A program made the position numbers and the translations under genes. Below, one piece after another: positions 1 to 12,237 of a stretch of DNA of 64,000 nt. Source of the stretch: Myrica gale (taxonomy: Eukaryota > Streptophyta > Magnoliopsida > Fagales > Myricaceae); the NCBI GenBank assembly GCA_963930655.1, contig OZ005601.1:8490001-8554000 (forward strand), given 5' to 3'. The notes beneath the pieces are model-generated. The model was not told where the DNA came from. It ran no database searches and saw only the letters and a program-made list of their open reading frames with translations. Numbering within the stretch: the first letter of the stretch is position 1; the number at the start of each line of letters is the position of its first letter.

Positions 1-202
1 CCAATCTTGACATTAGAACTTCGGAAGCGCAATCCATCTACCAGAGTATATTTTGTGGATGCGGAACGCAATTCCTGCTCTAAATTCCTCTTTCCAATTG
101 GTCTATCCAAGCCAAAATTGCAGACGCATAAAAACCCTACGTCCATTTAACAAAATAGTGTGACAACGCCTCAAAACTGGTTTCTCAACGCTGGAAATGA
201 TG

Positions 203-3200
203 TCAAAGATTACATGGTTGGGGTTTCTGGACAGTGGACAGCATCTTATGAAGAAACATAACCATATACCTTGGCAGTGATGCTGGTGTCGGTGATTGTG
301 GTGTCGCTGCTACTGCTGGTAAGACTTTTTCCATCATCGTGCATCAGTTGGGGACTTGCTTGGATTGAGATGGAAAGATCCGTGTTCAGGAATGGAAGAT
401 CAGCTTCCTTGTGTATGTTAATCCGATATGGTGAAGCTCTATGGCTGGCAGAAGTGGGAGGAGCTGGAACGGAGATTGTTTGGGAGGCTGTGGCACGCTT
501 TTTGGCACCTCTATGCATGTGTTGCATGCAATACTTCCGATCAGGAACTACATCCCTGCTGCACCGCCACTTCTTCCCATCTGTTCTTCTACACCGCCCT
601 GGTTCAAGTTCAAAGCCATTTCGGTTTCCGATGTATGAACTGTTGCACGCTTGAACTGAAAAATAGCAGTAAACAAGCAAATCATCCTCATTTCCACCAT
701 TGAAAAGAAAACAACGTACTAAAGTATGCTCAGTACAGCAATTTCAACAAGTCATAACCAGATATAATTTGAAAATACAAACCCGCTAAACGATCAATTG
801 TATCACATCATCTTCTATGTTTGTTCTCTATGGAAAAACCTCAGCATCTAATACTAAAAAAAAACGACTTTAATAGACAAAGTCCAACTTCCCTCTTAAC
901 TTTTATGAGAAGGCCTAATTGCACTTATAAAAAAAAGAGAAGGCCTAGTTGTAAAGACAGAAAAGGAAGAACTTAAGTCCAGAAGAAGGAACCAAAAAGA
1001 TAAGGCAACATAAGGAGGTCAATAGCCTTACTTCAAGGAGGAGTCCATCTATTTTGACTGCCAAACAATATCAACACCGTAATCTCTTTGTGGGAGGAAA
1101 AGAGGCCAGGAAGGAAAATCTTCATGGGGTCTCAACAATGACATTAAATATAATTTTTAGAAGACAAAAGGGTCTGATTTTCCTAACATTACCTTGAAGA
1201 ACACTCTTCGGTGAGAAGCCCAATCCCAGTGATACAACCTTGTTGCTGCTGCTTTTCAAGCACGGGGTGTAAACCATATGGTTGTTGCTTATATCCTTCC
1301 TTTCAGAATTGTCGTCAATCTTGTCGATAGAATTTGGGTTGAAGGTGGATACAGTCTCAAGGGTAGCAATGGGTGGCATGTATGCAGTGGCAGGCAGGGT
1401 AGTCGTGGCTGCTGAGATGGAAGGGTAGGGGTGTCTGGTGGTAATAGTTTCAGAGCTCACATATCTCTTGCTCCCCATATTGCTCCATGAGGTGGTGGTG
1501 GTGGTGGTGGAGCTATTATGGTTGGTAGCAGTATTACTGGAGGTTGGGGTCATGAGTTGCAGTCCAACAGGGACTGAATTGGCATGATTCCGGCTTAACT
1601 CCCCTAATTTGTTATTTGACTTGTACAATGGCATTGAACCTGGAGCAGATGATGTTCCAAAAGCTTCCACAGGCTTTCTTGAACGCTGACGGCCTCTATG
1701 CATGTGCCGCTCACAGTATTTCTGATCCGGTATTGCATTCTTACTACACCTCCATTTCTTCCCATCAGTTCTTCTACACCTTCCTGGTTCAGGATCCATC
1801 ATGGTCCTATAGTCAAACCCCTGAGGACTAAAACAACCTATAACTGAACCACAATCAAAGAAATGAAACGAAAGCCAGATCATAATCTCCAACTGACATT
1901 TCTAATCAACTCATATAAAGTAATCAATCAAAAGCCCAAATCAAAATTCATATCTTGGAAACATGAAACATTCCAACTATCAATATCTTTCAACTAAGGT
2001 CCTTCTTCTTTTTCTGCATGTCTGGTTGGGGGGGGGGTTGATTTTCTCATAAATCCATCTCAATTTCAAGTTTAGCCACACAACACACAACGAACCACAT
2101 AAATGCTCAAACAAATTTTGCAAGGAACATGGATAAAACTTGTCTGATTAACATACCAAATTCCAACCATCAATGTCTCTCAAATAAGTTCCTTCTTTTT
2201 CTGCATGTCTGTTGGGGGGGAGGGGGGTTGATTTTCTCATAAATCCATCTCAATTTCAAGTTTAGCCACACAACACACAACGAACCACATAAATACTCCA
2301 ACAAATTTTGCAAGGAACATGGATAAAACAAGTCTGATTAACATATCAAATTTCAAGCCTAATAAATACAACATCAAAATGGAAACAAAACCTAAGATCA
2401 ACATCCAGAAGATAAACCATATGAGACAAAAGACAACCATGGTTAATCTGATTAACATAATCCATCATTAGAATTTACGTCTTATAAGCTTATAAACCCA
2501 TCTCAGATACACAGGCGCAAACTGTCACAGACGCATGTAAAAGATCATACTAAAACCTGACTTAAAACTACTAAAACAAAGAGAAATAAGTGAAACCTCC
2601 GTAAGCTGTTAATTCACTGTCTGATAAAAAAATTAAGCCGACCTTGTGATAGTGAAACGGAGTCCAATTTCAATTACTAAAATTAGTTCCCAGAAATTTT
2701 ATGAAAAAAAAAAATTTATCCCTTGAATAATCCGAATAGACAATATTAAAATTCGTCTAAATGAAGCCAAGCAGCATTTGAGAGAAAGAAAAGTAAGACT
2801 TACAGCTAGGATATAGCTTATATATAGAGGGACCAAAACAGCTCGCCACACTCTTCCAAATGGGAATGAGGAGGTGAAGAGGAACAGGGAGGCCAGCCTC
2901 TAAGTGCTTGTAGATGAGAGCCTGTCCTTGAAGTTCATGCAACTGGGCTGGCGTCAAAACCACAGGCTTTGTGTGTTCGGTCACGGGGTTCTGTGCAGTA
3001 GCAGAGTCAGCAGCAGTCCCAAGACCCAGCTTGATCCACGGTGGTGGTGCTTCCTTCACCAACCGACCCTTCCTCTTCTCTTCAACATCCACCGTCGATT
3101 CCTCCTCGTCAATCATCCTCTGGGGTCCACCACCACCTCCACTTCCTCCGTTTCCTAAACAACATATATACACCATTACAATTACCCACGCAAGATAAAT

Positions 3201-3306
3201 TTTCGTAAAAAAGGAAAAATAAAAAGGGGGAAAATGAGAGCACAGAAAGAAAGAGAAGAACAGGAATGGGGGAAGAAGGTACACCTTGAAGCGTTAGAGC
3301 TTCCAT
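203..3306 (-). CDS. GRF9: Growth-regulating factor, GRF9-like (QLQ plus two WRC domains)
   Basis: Plant transcription factor that works in the nucleus with GIF co-activators to promote cell proliferation in leaves. I read five exons on the minus strand: 3306-3285, 3154-2804, 1837-1193, 655-270 and a last short one, 226-203. All junctions are GT-AG and phases agree, giving about 475 residues. Exon 1 encodes only MEALTLQ. Exon 2 holds the QLQ domain (about residues 71-107, core [17 protein letters not shown]). Exons 3 and 4 each hold a full WRC domain beginning [16 protein letters not shown]; two WRC domains are the mark of Arabidopsis GRF9. The C-terminus is Ser/Thr-rich. The last exon is the least certain (an alternative acceptor starts it at 244). 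It lies head-to-head with the FLA8-like gene, as in Arabidopsis. A miR396 site lies in exon 3. No frame damage is seen. Confidence 0.9.
1665..1685 (-). promoter_or_regulatory. miR396 target site in GRF9-like mRNA
   Basis: On the minus strand this reads CGTTCAAGAAAGCCTGTGGA followed by A, the conserved miR396 complementary site of plant GRF genes. It sits just after the first WRC domain ([16 protein letters not shown]). Pairing with miR396 is expected to cause cleavage and lower GRF levels in older tissue. The second WRC domain (exon 4) has diverged at this place and shows no site. Confidence 0.88.
1971..2350. repeat. 190-bp tandem duplication in a GRF9 intron
   Basis: Two adjacent copies (1971-2160 and 2161-2350) are nearly identical. 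Both contain a G-run followed by TTGATTTTCTCATAAATCCA and AACGAACCACATAAAT. They lie in the intron between the QLQ exon (ends 2804) and the first WRC exon (starts 1837). The copies differ by a few substitutions and by the length of the G-run, so the duplication is fairly recent. No function is suggested. Confidence 0.85.
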
Positions 3307-6300
3307 TTCACAAGAGCTTCAAGGAGAAAAACCAAAATCGAATTTGTGCACTTGGGGAGAGAGAGAATCCAATGGCCAAAAAGCAAAAACTGGAACGACT
3401 GAGAACGCGACAGCGAGTGTTGCAGACATTGACAAAGAAATTAAAACCGTAGTTTCAAACTTTCAAAAGCCAAAAGAAGGAAACACCCAAACCCCCCTCC
3501 CCCTCTCTCTCTCTGACGATCGGTGTGAGTGCGAGAAAGAACGTGAGATTAAAGTGGGTGTCAGTGTGTCAGAAACCTGACAAACTCAGCCTTAGTTTTA
3601 TTTTTTTTCCTGCAGCTCTCTTCACGCGAAAAAGAAAGCACAAATTCAGAAGAAATTCACGCGGGAACGTTTATGCTCAGTCGGCGGAAACGACCGTGAA
3701 TACACGTACTAGTTGCTGGGGCGAGTAGAGGATAAACAAGACCTGTCCTCTGCTGGATTCCACGCGCCTTGTCAGAGTGCTTTGTCTGGCAATGGGTTGA
3801 TGCAGAGGATGACACATCATCGCGTTTTCCGTCTGTGGGCCCTTTGTCAGGCAGCAGACAGTGGAACCCACATGTGCGTGCTCAATGACAGGTGGGCCAT
3901 GTCAGGGGCCGAGGGGCGAGGAGTGTCCGTCCTCGTCCTCCAGCGGAAATTTATGAGAGCATGATTGGGTTGGCTAAGGTAGAAAGATCAACATGGGCTG
4001 GAATTTTGGGGTTGCCTCTAAAGCATTGTCCCAATTTTCTGTTTGAGTCTCCAGGAAATATTGGGCCGGCCCATCTCTGTAAACTTGCTTGGGCTGGAAT
4101 TGGAAGCCCAAATAATTGAAACCCAGAACTCCACTCCATGATCGTGATGTGATGATGTAGGCAAATGAGCGTGTGGGCCACAAAGTCACGGGGCCTCCAA
4201 TTGAGAGAATTGTTGTAGGTTTTTTTTTTTTTTTTTTTATCTTCAACCTGCATTCGATGTACAGAGTTGCCGACACTACTACTGTTCGCAAAACGACCGT
4301 CAAAACTGATAAGGACCGGATCTAGCTACGGCTACCCCACCCATCCGGTAGAAGACAACCTATCTTGAACGGCTAAAATGGAACCTTGAGATCTTCTGTG
4401 TTAACTGCGATGCCCATGATTCAAACCAGATGAAAGGCTTGCTCTTTGCTTCAGATTGAGGCAGACTAGATGCTTGATTAATTTACCAAGTAGTATCTTT
4501 GTTTATCTTCCTTCTTTTATGTGCCTTTTTCTTTTGGTCTGTAGCCCAGTAGCCACTCCATGTCGCTTTACAAAGCTCCAACAGTAACGAAGTGAGCCTC
4601 GAATTCGACATATCTCCAACGACGAGTATTTTCCCAACAAAGGATTTGTTTCTTTTCATCTTTTTACCTTCTTTTCGCTTTTGTTCTGTTTGTTTTTTCA
4701 CTCCACTGCCACAAATTGCTACTTCCAAGATTACCACTGCTGTCTTATCCTCCCAACACTGCCACCCAGCATCGCAAAACGCACTTCAACAAGTTCAATA
4801 CAATCGCCACCTTCTCCGCCAATTGTGAAACCAGATTTCAATTGTAGAGACTAGATAAACAGACAAGGTCGAAACTCGAAAGCAATTCAAACAGCCGAAA
4901 ATTAAAATCTGAAGGGATGTCACGAAAATTGAAAAATTAAGGTGGATGTTTTATCCCGCATTTAGCAATGCAAAATGTACGTTTCTCTTAGATTAAACAC
5001 AAGTCAGAATGTACAAACAACCAAACAAAAACTCTAACTGTCAAATGCTTCCCCGAGTGGCCCATCAATAAATGGTTGACAGAGAACGTGTTTCGCTTTC
5101 CAGCCTTTGTTACGCGCAGGATCGAATCGATCGATGGCCGCCAACCTTGCTTATGCTTCCTCGAACCTCGAGTGGCAATGGTTGATGGATTTGGGCCTTC
5201 TGGTGCCTTCGAAAAAGACCTGGCGGCCCATCCTAGGATTTCCTTTCCAATTCGGCGCTTACAAACTTGCCCTTTGGATTTTCCATTAATATCAGTCCCA
5301 ACGAAATCCTTGTGCAGTTTCTATATCATAATATGCAAGACTTTTTCCAAGCACGAGCACCCCAGTCTTTAGGTCATGCATGATTCGAACCAGAAATCCT
5401 ATGGCTCATAACTCAGCGGTACAGTTGGTCGGATGTCCCATATCAATTCCAGATACACACATGGAAAGCTGTAACAGCTGGTTCGTAATTGTAAATACTG
5501 CCTGAATATTAAATGAAAAGAAATTGTGTAGATTTACGGTATTGCCAGCCACTGTCTCAGAATTGCCTCCATTATTCTTTTGCAGCAAACCCAGAAAAAA
5601 AGCTTGTTGTGACCCGAAATTGAATAAAAGAGAGAGAGTTAACTTTGAGAACAAATTGAGTGGACGACTGAAGGAAGTTATTCCTGGACAGCCAAATACA
5701 TGTGCCTTTTTTTGTCCGTCCCTCCCAATCTCAAACTAAAAGAGTTCTTCTGTTGTTTCAAGTTTCAATATATATATAACGGAAGTCCAGCAGTGGAACC
5801 ACCATGGTTCCTGAAATGTAGGTAGATAACATTTCATGCATCATCTCCGGAGCTGTTTGGGAGCTGAAATATCTGGTCGCCTTCTCAAATCTTGCTTAAT
5901 TAAGAAACATTGAAACAAAACGAAAGTTTGAGCACGCCAAGAAGGAGATTAATAGAAAGGACGGAAACCAAAAAAATTGCCCTTTTGAATACGCATTGTT
6001 TTTATGTCGTATCTTTAGCTTATCTACACCCTTTTGAATAATATAAGAGGTTCCACTTTTTATGCAGTTCGTCCTCATTTGAAAAATCTCCCCAACGGCG
6101 CAACGCAACATGCATAGCTCCGTCCCCACCGAAAGGTTCACAACTATTCATCTGGGGTCTGTTTATAGCCGTTGCATAGAACCAGCATATTTTTGGTCTC
6201 TTTTGGTAAGTACACGTAACGTAACCATCTTCTTTTTAACTACTGCCATTATAGCTAGCAGCGTACAGGCTGTATTTTCATGTCATAACTTGAGAAGGAA

Positions 6301-6512
6301 AGCCCATTTCGGTCATTCAATCCAAAAGAGAAGCAGCGAGCCGGTAATTAGCAAAGAACATAGGCCAGAACGCCCTTTTCATTTACAGCTGTGAGCAAAT
6401 TCTTCTGTCCCCTCACATGGGCACCCCCTATCTCCTCACCCTAGTTATCCCTCTGTAACCATGGTTAGCGCAACCACTTAACCCTGGTTGACCCCCTAAC
6501 CCGGTCTCCTAT
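3307..6512. other. Shared intergenic/promoter region between GRF9-like and FLA8-like genes
   Basis: The two flanking genes diverge, so both promoters lie here. 3490-3560 (CT/GA-rich) is the probable 5' UTR of the GRF gene. A 20-base T-run lies near 4219-4238. I found no open frame with family resemblance, no RNA gene and no clear terminal repeats; the short open frames have no splice or codon support. Confidence 0.5.
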
Positions 6513-6518
6513 TATAAG
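6513..6518 (+). promoter_or_regulatory. Probable TATA box of the FLA8-like gene
   Basis: TATAAG lies about 75 bases upstream of the FLA start codon in the context CTCCTATTATAAGTCTGCC and is followed by a CT-rich leader. Position and context fit a plant TATA box. No other core element was tested. Confidence 0.5.
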
Positions 6519-6591
6519 TCTGCCTTCTACTCCCACCCCTCACTCTCTTGCTCTACCACCTCACTCCAAGTCTCACCTCCGAAATTCCGCC

Positions 6592-7863
6592 ATGGAAGCA
6601 TTACACCCAATCCTTCTCCTCACTGTCACAATGACAGCACTCGCCGCCACTATCTCAGCCCACAATATCACCGAAATACTCTCAGGCTACCCAGAGTACT
6701 CTGAGTTCAACAGCTACTTGACCCAAACAAAACTCGCGGATGACATCAACAGCCGCGTGACAATCACCGTCCTCGCCCTGAACAACGGGGCCATGTCCGC
6801 CATCACGTCCAATCACCCCCTCTCCGTCATCAAAAACGCACTCAGCTTGCTTGTCCTTCTAGACTACTATGACCCCCCTAAGCTCCACCAAATCTCCAAG
6901 GGCACCACCCTCACCACCACTCTTTACCAAACCACCGGAAAGGTCCCTGGCAATCTGGGTTTCGTCAACATCACCGACCTCCAGGGTGGCAAGGTCGGCT
7001 TCGGCTCAGCGGCTCCTGGCTCCAAGCTCGACTCCAGCTACACCAAGTCCGTCAAGCAAATCCCGTACAACATTTCCGTCTTGGAGGTCAGCTCGTTCAT
7101 CAACGCGCCTGGGCTTCTTACGGCGGCGGCTCCGTCGGCTTCGGATGTTAACATCACGGCTGCACTCGAGAAAGCGGGTTGTAAAACTTTTGCGTCGTTG
7201 ATTGTTGCCAACGGTGTGATTAAAACTTACGAGTCAGCTGTTGAGAAGGGTTTGACTATTTTTGCACCGAACGATGAGGCCTTTAAAGCCCCGGGTGTGC
7301 CGGATCTGAGCAAGCTCACGAATGCAGAAATAGTATCGCTGCTATTGTATCATGCACGCGCTGGTTACACTCCAATTGGTACTCTGAAGACCACCAAGGA
7401 TGCGCTCACTACATTAGCTACCAACGGTGCCGGGAAGTACGATCTGACTGTGACGACAGCTGGTGACTCGGTCACGCTCCACACCGGAGTCGACTCTTCC
7501 AGAATTGCTGACACGGTGCTCGACTCAACGCCTCTGGCGATCTTCTCCGTGGACAATGTGCTTCTTCCGACAGAGTTGTTCGGTAAATCACCTTCACCGG
7601 CACCGGCACCGTCGCCTACGACATCGCCGAGTCCCGCTCCTGCGGCCTCAAGTCCTGGTCCGGCAAAGGCACCGTCTCCAGCGGCAGCATCTCCTCCTGC
7701 CCCGCCGGCAGATACTCCGGGGGGTGCTCCTGCTGAAGCGCCGGCGCACGAGGCGCAGAGCAGCACCTCGAATAACGCAGCTGGTCACGTGAAGTGTTCT
7801 GCATTGCTTACAATTCTGGTCACTATCTCCTCCACCGTCATTTCCTCATTTGTCTTGTCTTAA
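6592..7863 (+). CDS. FLA8: Fasciclin-like arabinogalactan protein, FLA8/FLA10 type
   Basis: Single-exon gene of 423 residues for a cell-surface proteoglycan thought to act in adhesion and wall organisation. It has a signal peptide (about 1-23, ending ATISA before HNIT), a first fasciclin domain (about 24-170), a second (about 187-328, with [10 protein letters not shown] and LLYHARAGY), then a Pro/Ala/Ser region with many AP, SP and TP pairs (about 330-390, sites for arabinogalactan glycans). A C-terminal hydrophobic tail (about 404-423) follows small residues, as for a GPI anchor. Several NIT/NIS sites could carry N-glycans. The start GCCATGG is a good plant initiation context. Arabidopsis FLA8 is about 420 residues and adjoins GRF9, which favours FLA8 over FLA10. 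Third-codon positions are GC-rich, which creates long spurious frames on both strands. Confidence 0.92.
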   Translation: MEALHPILLLTVTMTALAATISAHNITEILSGYPEYSEFNSYLTQTKLADDINSRVTITVLALNNGAMSAITSNHPLSVIKNALSLLVLLDYYDPPKLHQISKGTTLTTTLYQTTGKVPGNLGFVNITDLQGGKVGFGSAAPGSKLDSSYTKSVKQIPYNISVLEVSSFINAPGLLTAAAPSASDVNITAALEKAGCKTFASLIVANGVIKTYESAVEKGLTIFAPNDEAFKAPGVPDLSKLTNAEIVSLLLYHARAGYTPIGTLKTTKDALTTLATNGAGKYDLTVTTAGDSVTLHTGVDSSRIADTVLDSTPLAIFSVDNVLLPTELFGKSPSPAPAPSPTTSPSPAPAASSPGPAKAPSPAAASPPAPPADTPGGAPAEAPAHEAQSSTSNNAAGHVKCSALLTILVTISSTVISSFVLS

Positions 7864-8370
7864 ATCGTCGTTCAAAGGCCTGTTTAGATTTTTGATTTGT
7901 TATTCTGTTTCGATAGTTAATTTATTTTTGGATTTAATTATGGGGGAGGGGTGTGGACTCTGTGGAGTGAGCCAGCTGTTTAATTTAGCAGCCAGTGGCC
8001 GGTGGATGCTTTGTTCGGCCTTTTATTCGATTTTGCAACTCTTTTTGTTTTTCCGGAGGTTATTATATATTATCTGGTGCTTCGCACTCTGTGCTATTGG
8101 CGGTGAAAACGTCTTTAGATTTTGACTGTTGTGCCACGTGGATATATGTGATAGTGGGGCCTACTTTTCTCCAGACCGCGGGGACCGCCGCTTTCATTGT
8201 TTCTGGTGTTTGTCGAAGGGATCGGATGATTCGGATCTTTCCAGAACCCAGATATGTTTTCGTGCGGCGAATAGGTGAACCTTCTGAATTATTACACGAT
8301 GATCTTTCTGCGCACCCACCCGTGAGCAGTTAGCTGAGGCCATCTTGTCTTTTTTAAGAAGTGGGCATTA

Positions 8371-8709
8371 AGGGGCTGTTTGGAAAATGTGTCCGTAGTG
8401 GATTTGGTTTTGCTTTACAATTTTAAATTAAATTCAAATATTAATTTGTTGCTGATACGGGCTTTTGAGTTTTTTTTTCTTAAAAAAAACGCTACAGTGG
8501 AATAGGAGCCACCTTGCAAGGAGGGAGCCCAGATATGGGCTCCTCGTCCTTTGCGGTGGTGGTCACCAAGGTAGCCACCTCGGCCCAGATCTGGGCTCCC
8601 TGTAAGGGGACGGCGGGAGCCACCCTGTTGCCCCGGCGGTTTCCCACCACAGCGAGGGAGCTCAAATCTAAGCTCAATTTAAAACCTAAACTATTTTCCA
8701 AACAAGCCC
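8371..8709. mobile_element. MITE-like element with GGGCTGTTTGGAAAAT ends
   Basis: The left end GGGCTGTTTGGAAAAT (about 8372) matches the reverse complement of the right end (GGGCTTGTTTGGAAAAT, about 8693-8709). The interior holds a GC-rich block (8510-8660) with internal inverted segments around GAGCCCAGATATGGGCTC. The termini look like a non-autonomous DNA transposon. No clear target duplication was found, so exact ends and superfamily are uncertain. Confidence 0.45.
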
Positions 8710-9749
8710 AAATGTCTCTTTAACAAGCTTTGAGCGGTCCAGCTTAGGAAAAGGGTCCTTTACCAACTTGTTGTGATAGGACGCGGCATATGCTTCATTG
8801 ACCTTTTCTCAATTGGCACATAACATTCCCCTTCCACAATAAAATTAGGCTAAATCCCTTGTGCCTTTTGACGACCGGAGTGCATACTGTAAAGGATTGG
8901 GGTCTATTAGGATTCGGCAAGATCAATCGCCATTGACTAAACGTACCCCAAAATTATTTGCTCAAATTCATTGATGAGGTTGGAGTGAAGTGGGATCGCC
9001 AGTCTGGGTGGAGGGTTCACTCCATGAAAAATACCACTATTTTCTCATATGGGGGGGAGGTTAAAATGAGAATAAATTATGTGGGTGACGCAGGAGCATC
9101 AAGAAAATTAAAGAAGTAAATAATAAAGGGTGGAAGAGGAGGCCAGGTCTCTCATTCACTCAAAATTCTTCGTCAGCGTGTCCTCATCGGTGGTGGGTCA
9201 AGCTCCAGATTTGCTTCCTATCGCCACCAGCTCTAAAGCGCGCCAACACCACAAATCGGCTGTCCTTGTGGGCCTTGCGGACCCTTAATACGCTGCATTT
9301 TGATGTGGAAACATGGAAATATGCTGTTTGATTCACTTTAGCACCACAGTTGCCATATCTTCTGACCACGTCAAAGGGCGGGGAAGAAGTTCAACCCTCC
9401 TCAACTCCCTTTATTCGCTGCAAATTATTTAGCAATTGCATGTAAGGTTTTTAAGTTGGATTTTTTTTTTGGAGCTGACAGACAGGTTGAATTGTGATGA
9501 TAATTTTTTTTAAGGAGAATTTTATATAATTCTTCTGGAGAAAATTACAAGAAATCTTTTAATTTTTTCGGGACTATTAAGGATGGCCTTCCTAAAAAAA
9601 AAGAACATAAACCACAAGGAGAGAGTTCCTGCTAGTTATGCACTGAGGCTCCATGAGATAGTCTCCCTTTAAAAGGATGCACATGATTTCGGCTTGACGT
9701 CTCTATGTGCCTTTTTAAGTGCAGGGACTCACCTATTGAGAGTAGAATA

Positions 9750-9950
9750 ACGGCTGCGTTTGCAACCAAAATTTTCTCCAAAATTTTATCTCTCTGCTAA
9801 TAAAATACTCTAATATAATCTTTCTCCCATAAAAAATATAAAAAATTACAAAAAATATAAAAATTATCTCTCTCTTCACCTTTTCACTAAACCCAATACC
9901 AACACATATTCTCATGCCAAAAATATTACAACACAAACACACCCGTAATA
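9750..9950. mobile_element. AT-rich MITE-like repeat
   Basis: The block runs from GGCTGCGTTTGCAACC to the complement of GGGTGTGTTTGTGTTG, with an AT-rich interior in between. The same style of terminal motif (GTGTTTGTTTGTG or its complement) recurs at about 56910-57295. It is probably a degenerate non-autonomous DNA element. No target duplication was confirmed. Confidence 0.35.
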
Positions 9951-11637
9951 TGATTGGTGTACTTGAAGGTGTAAACCGTTCGACTAGCGCCCCTAGAGAC
10001 GGCCTTCCTAAATCTCCTCAAAGAAAAAACATTTTTTAAGTGCTATTGGGGTAGAATACATACCATAGTTATAATAATACTAATTAAGGGGCTATTGGGT
10101 AGTCGTGCCGTTTTGATTCATTGAACACCGTTTGGACCACTACTCACTTATGAATGCAGACAAAATGTCCGGTAAGATTTGAAGTTTGCTGTTGGCAACT
10201 CCCGGTGGTTTTGCATTTAAGGGTGGCTTTACAAAAGTGACAAACTGTGGATTGCCCAATCTCCTCTAATAGCCGTTATAGAGTGGTCTCCCCCCCCCCC
10301 CCCCCAACAGGTAGAAAATATAATAATGTTTTTGCCTGGCTTTTAATTGGTAACCATAAGAGATGAGTTATATGCAGCCAAACAAAAACATATTTCCCTC
10401 GCTCAGCCCGGATAGGATAGTGCCATGGTTACTGGTTAGGCCACTTGAGATTATGTGCAAAATACGTATGATTCAAATTTGATTCTTTTAAGATTAAATT
10501 GCTGACTTTATGGAGGGCCGTATCCGCTACTTAGCTCATTCATAGTTTATTTAGGTGGACTTACTTCATCATCAACTTGTAATTTCTCTTCTTCTTTTTT
10601 AAAGTAAAAAGAATATTCTAAAAATAGACCAATATAAAATTAGGCTAAAACTCACTACTCACTTAAACTCGAGAATTACACATGAAGTTAAGACCAACAG
10701 AGTTTTAATGAAGTTGCCTCAAAACAGAACTAGAAAGTACAATAATGTCATCTATGATTGTTTATTGATTCACACGAATAAGATGCATAGGGGCCGGCAC
10801 CCGATGGCATGCTATTAGTGGACCAAATGAATTGCAACACGGGCTTGATAGAAAGCACGCATGTGGGCTAACGAAGCTCCCGGACGACTCCGGACAGTAA
10901 CCCAATGACATGAAAAAGGGTGCAATCCAAACGACATCCAATTCTATTTCATATGTTTAACGACGTTGAACCGTCGTCGTTTTTTTGGAAGTCAGATCGC
11001 CGCATCTCTATGTCCAATCCTTCAGCCATTCTTATCAGGGAACGGTGGGAACCCAAAATACACGGCCATGGCGCCCGATCCTCCTCCCACCACGACTAAC
11101 AGTAAACCCAAAGACGGCAACACGACTAACCCTCAGCAAGAGAAACGACAGCGTTCCATCTTCGAACTCCCGCCGGACTTCTTCGACTTCTGCCAGCTTA
11201 TATCGTCCCCGCACTCCTCGCTTACTTCTATCCCCGAGCCCCTCGATAACTCCAAAGACTCCGCATCTGAAAACCTTGGCGTCACCGAAAACGTAGACAA
11301 TGAACACAAAAACGTCGGAGGAACAGTGAGATGGACCTGCAATACCTGCAAGGCCTAGTTCGAGTCACTCCAGGACCAGCGCTCGCATTTCAAGTCCGAC
11401 ATTCACCGATTCAATGTAAACTGAATTCCTCATCTTTCATTCTCCTTATTTCTAATTCCTCATCTTTCATTCTCCTTATTTCTAATTCCTCTTCTTTCTT
11501 TCTTTTTTTGTGCTACAATCTCCATAGGAAATTTAGCTCTTTGTATCTGAAATTTACTGATTTTGCCAGTTAGTTGCGACAGAAACTTCATACGGGGGGT
11601 TGACCGATCGTTTGAGTCACGTTTCTGCTTGACTGTA

Positions 11638-12237
11638 TGTTGAAAGTAGAGTCCCACGTTGCTAAAATGTGGGGTGTGTGAGTTTCTAGGCTTATAAATA
11701 GAAGCCCCTTGTAATGTTTTAAAATACAAGTGAGTTAACATAATTAATCCAATTGGGTGTTCCCCTAATAGATGTCTCACTTATCAAATATAAATTTTTT
11801 TTTTTATTTCTAACAAGGTATCGGAGCAAGGTTTTCGATTTAGTCCGGTTACTTCCTGGCGACCATCCGGCTTAGTACCGGCTTTCTCTCGGCTTAGTAC
11901 CGGCGACCATCCAGCTCAGTACCGGCATCCTCCCGGCGCAATACCGGCGACTTCCCGGCTTAGTACCAACAATCTTTGTAATTATTTTTTTCCCGTAATT
12001 ATTTTTGTAACTTCAAACTCAAGGTTTGTCGGTTTGTCCACCTTAAATTTGTGGGGGAGTGTTGAAAGTAGGAGTCCCACATTGCTTAGCAATGTGGGGT
12101 GTGTGAGTTTGTAGGCTTATAAATAGAAGCCCCCTTGTAATGTTTTAAAATATAAGTGAGTTAACACAATTAATCCAATTGGTGTTCCCTTAATAGATGT
12201 CTCACTTATCAAGTATAAATTTTTTTTATTTCTAACA
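11638..12237 (+). mobile_element. TRIM: miniature LTR retrotransposon with intact 5-bp target duplication
   Basis: Two 178-bp direct LTRs, 11638-11815 and 12060-12237, both start TGTTGAAAG and end TTCTAACA. Each has an internal TTATAAATA promoter-like box. After the left LTR comes GGTATCGGAGCAAGG (11817-11831), resembling the initiator-Met tRNA primer site. Before the right LTR is a purine tract, GTGGGGGAG. The 5-bp target duplication CTGTA flanks it (11633-11637 and 12238-12242). The interior is only 244 bp with no coding capacity, so mobility depended on another element's enzymes. It sits in an intron of the VMS1-like pseudogene. Confidence 0.93.
11860..11968 (+). repeat. Five 22-bp tandem repeats inside the TRIM
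   Basis: Units of 22 bp with core GGCTTAGTACCGGC start at 11860, 11882, 11904, 11926 and 11948. They fill most of the region between primer site and purine tract. Units differ mainly in their first eight bases. A diverged half-unit precedes the array. Confidence 0.85.

Larger units (their letters stand above)
7864..11067. other. Intergenic region with small repeat insertions
   Basis: No credible gene is seen. 7864-8340 is the probable FLA 3' UTR and flank. Two MITE-like blocks are listed separately (8371-8709 and about 9750-9950). A 16-base C-run lies near 10290. The stretch 8720-9740 and the AT-rich 9960-10960 show only short frames without family resemblance. Confidence 0.45.

Noticed and set aside
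5365..5450. tRNA-like motifs (GATTCGAACC and AACTCAGCGGTACAG)
   Set aside because: The box-B-like motif is on the minus strand and the box-A-like motif on the plus strand, with no foldable acceptor stem. It may be a decayed SINE head, but this is not supported.
7365..7804. Long open frames antisense to the FLA8-like gene
   Set aside because: They arise from GC-rich third positions and the Pro/Ala-rich tail of FLA8; they have no family resemblance.
10966..11067. Upstream extension of the VMS1-like first exon (start at 10966)
   Set aside because: The family usually starts shortly before the SIFELP motif, and ATG at 11068 has a good context; the extension has no recognised similarity.
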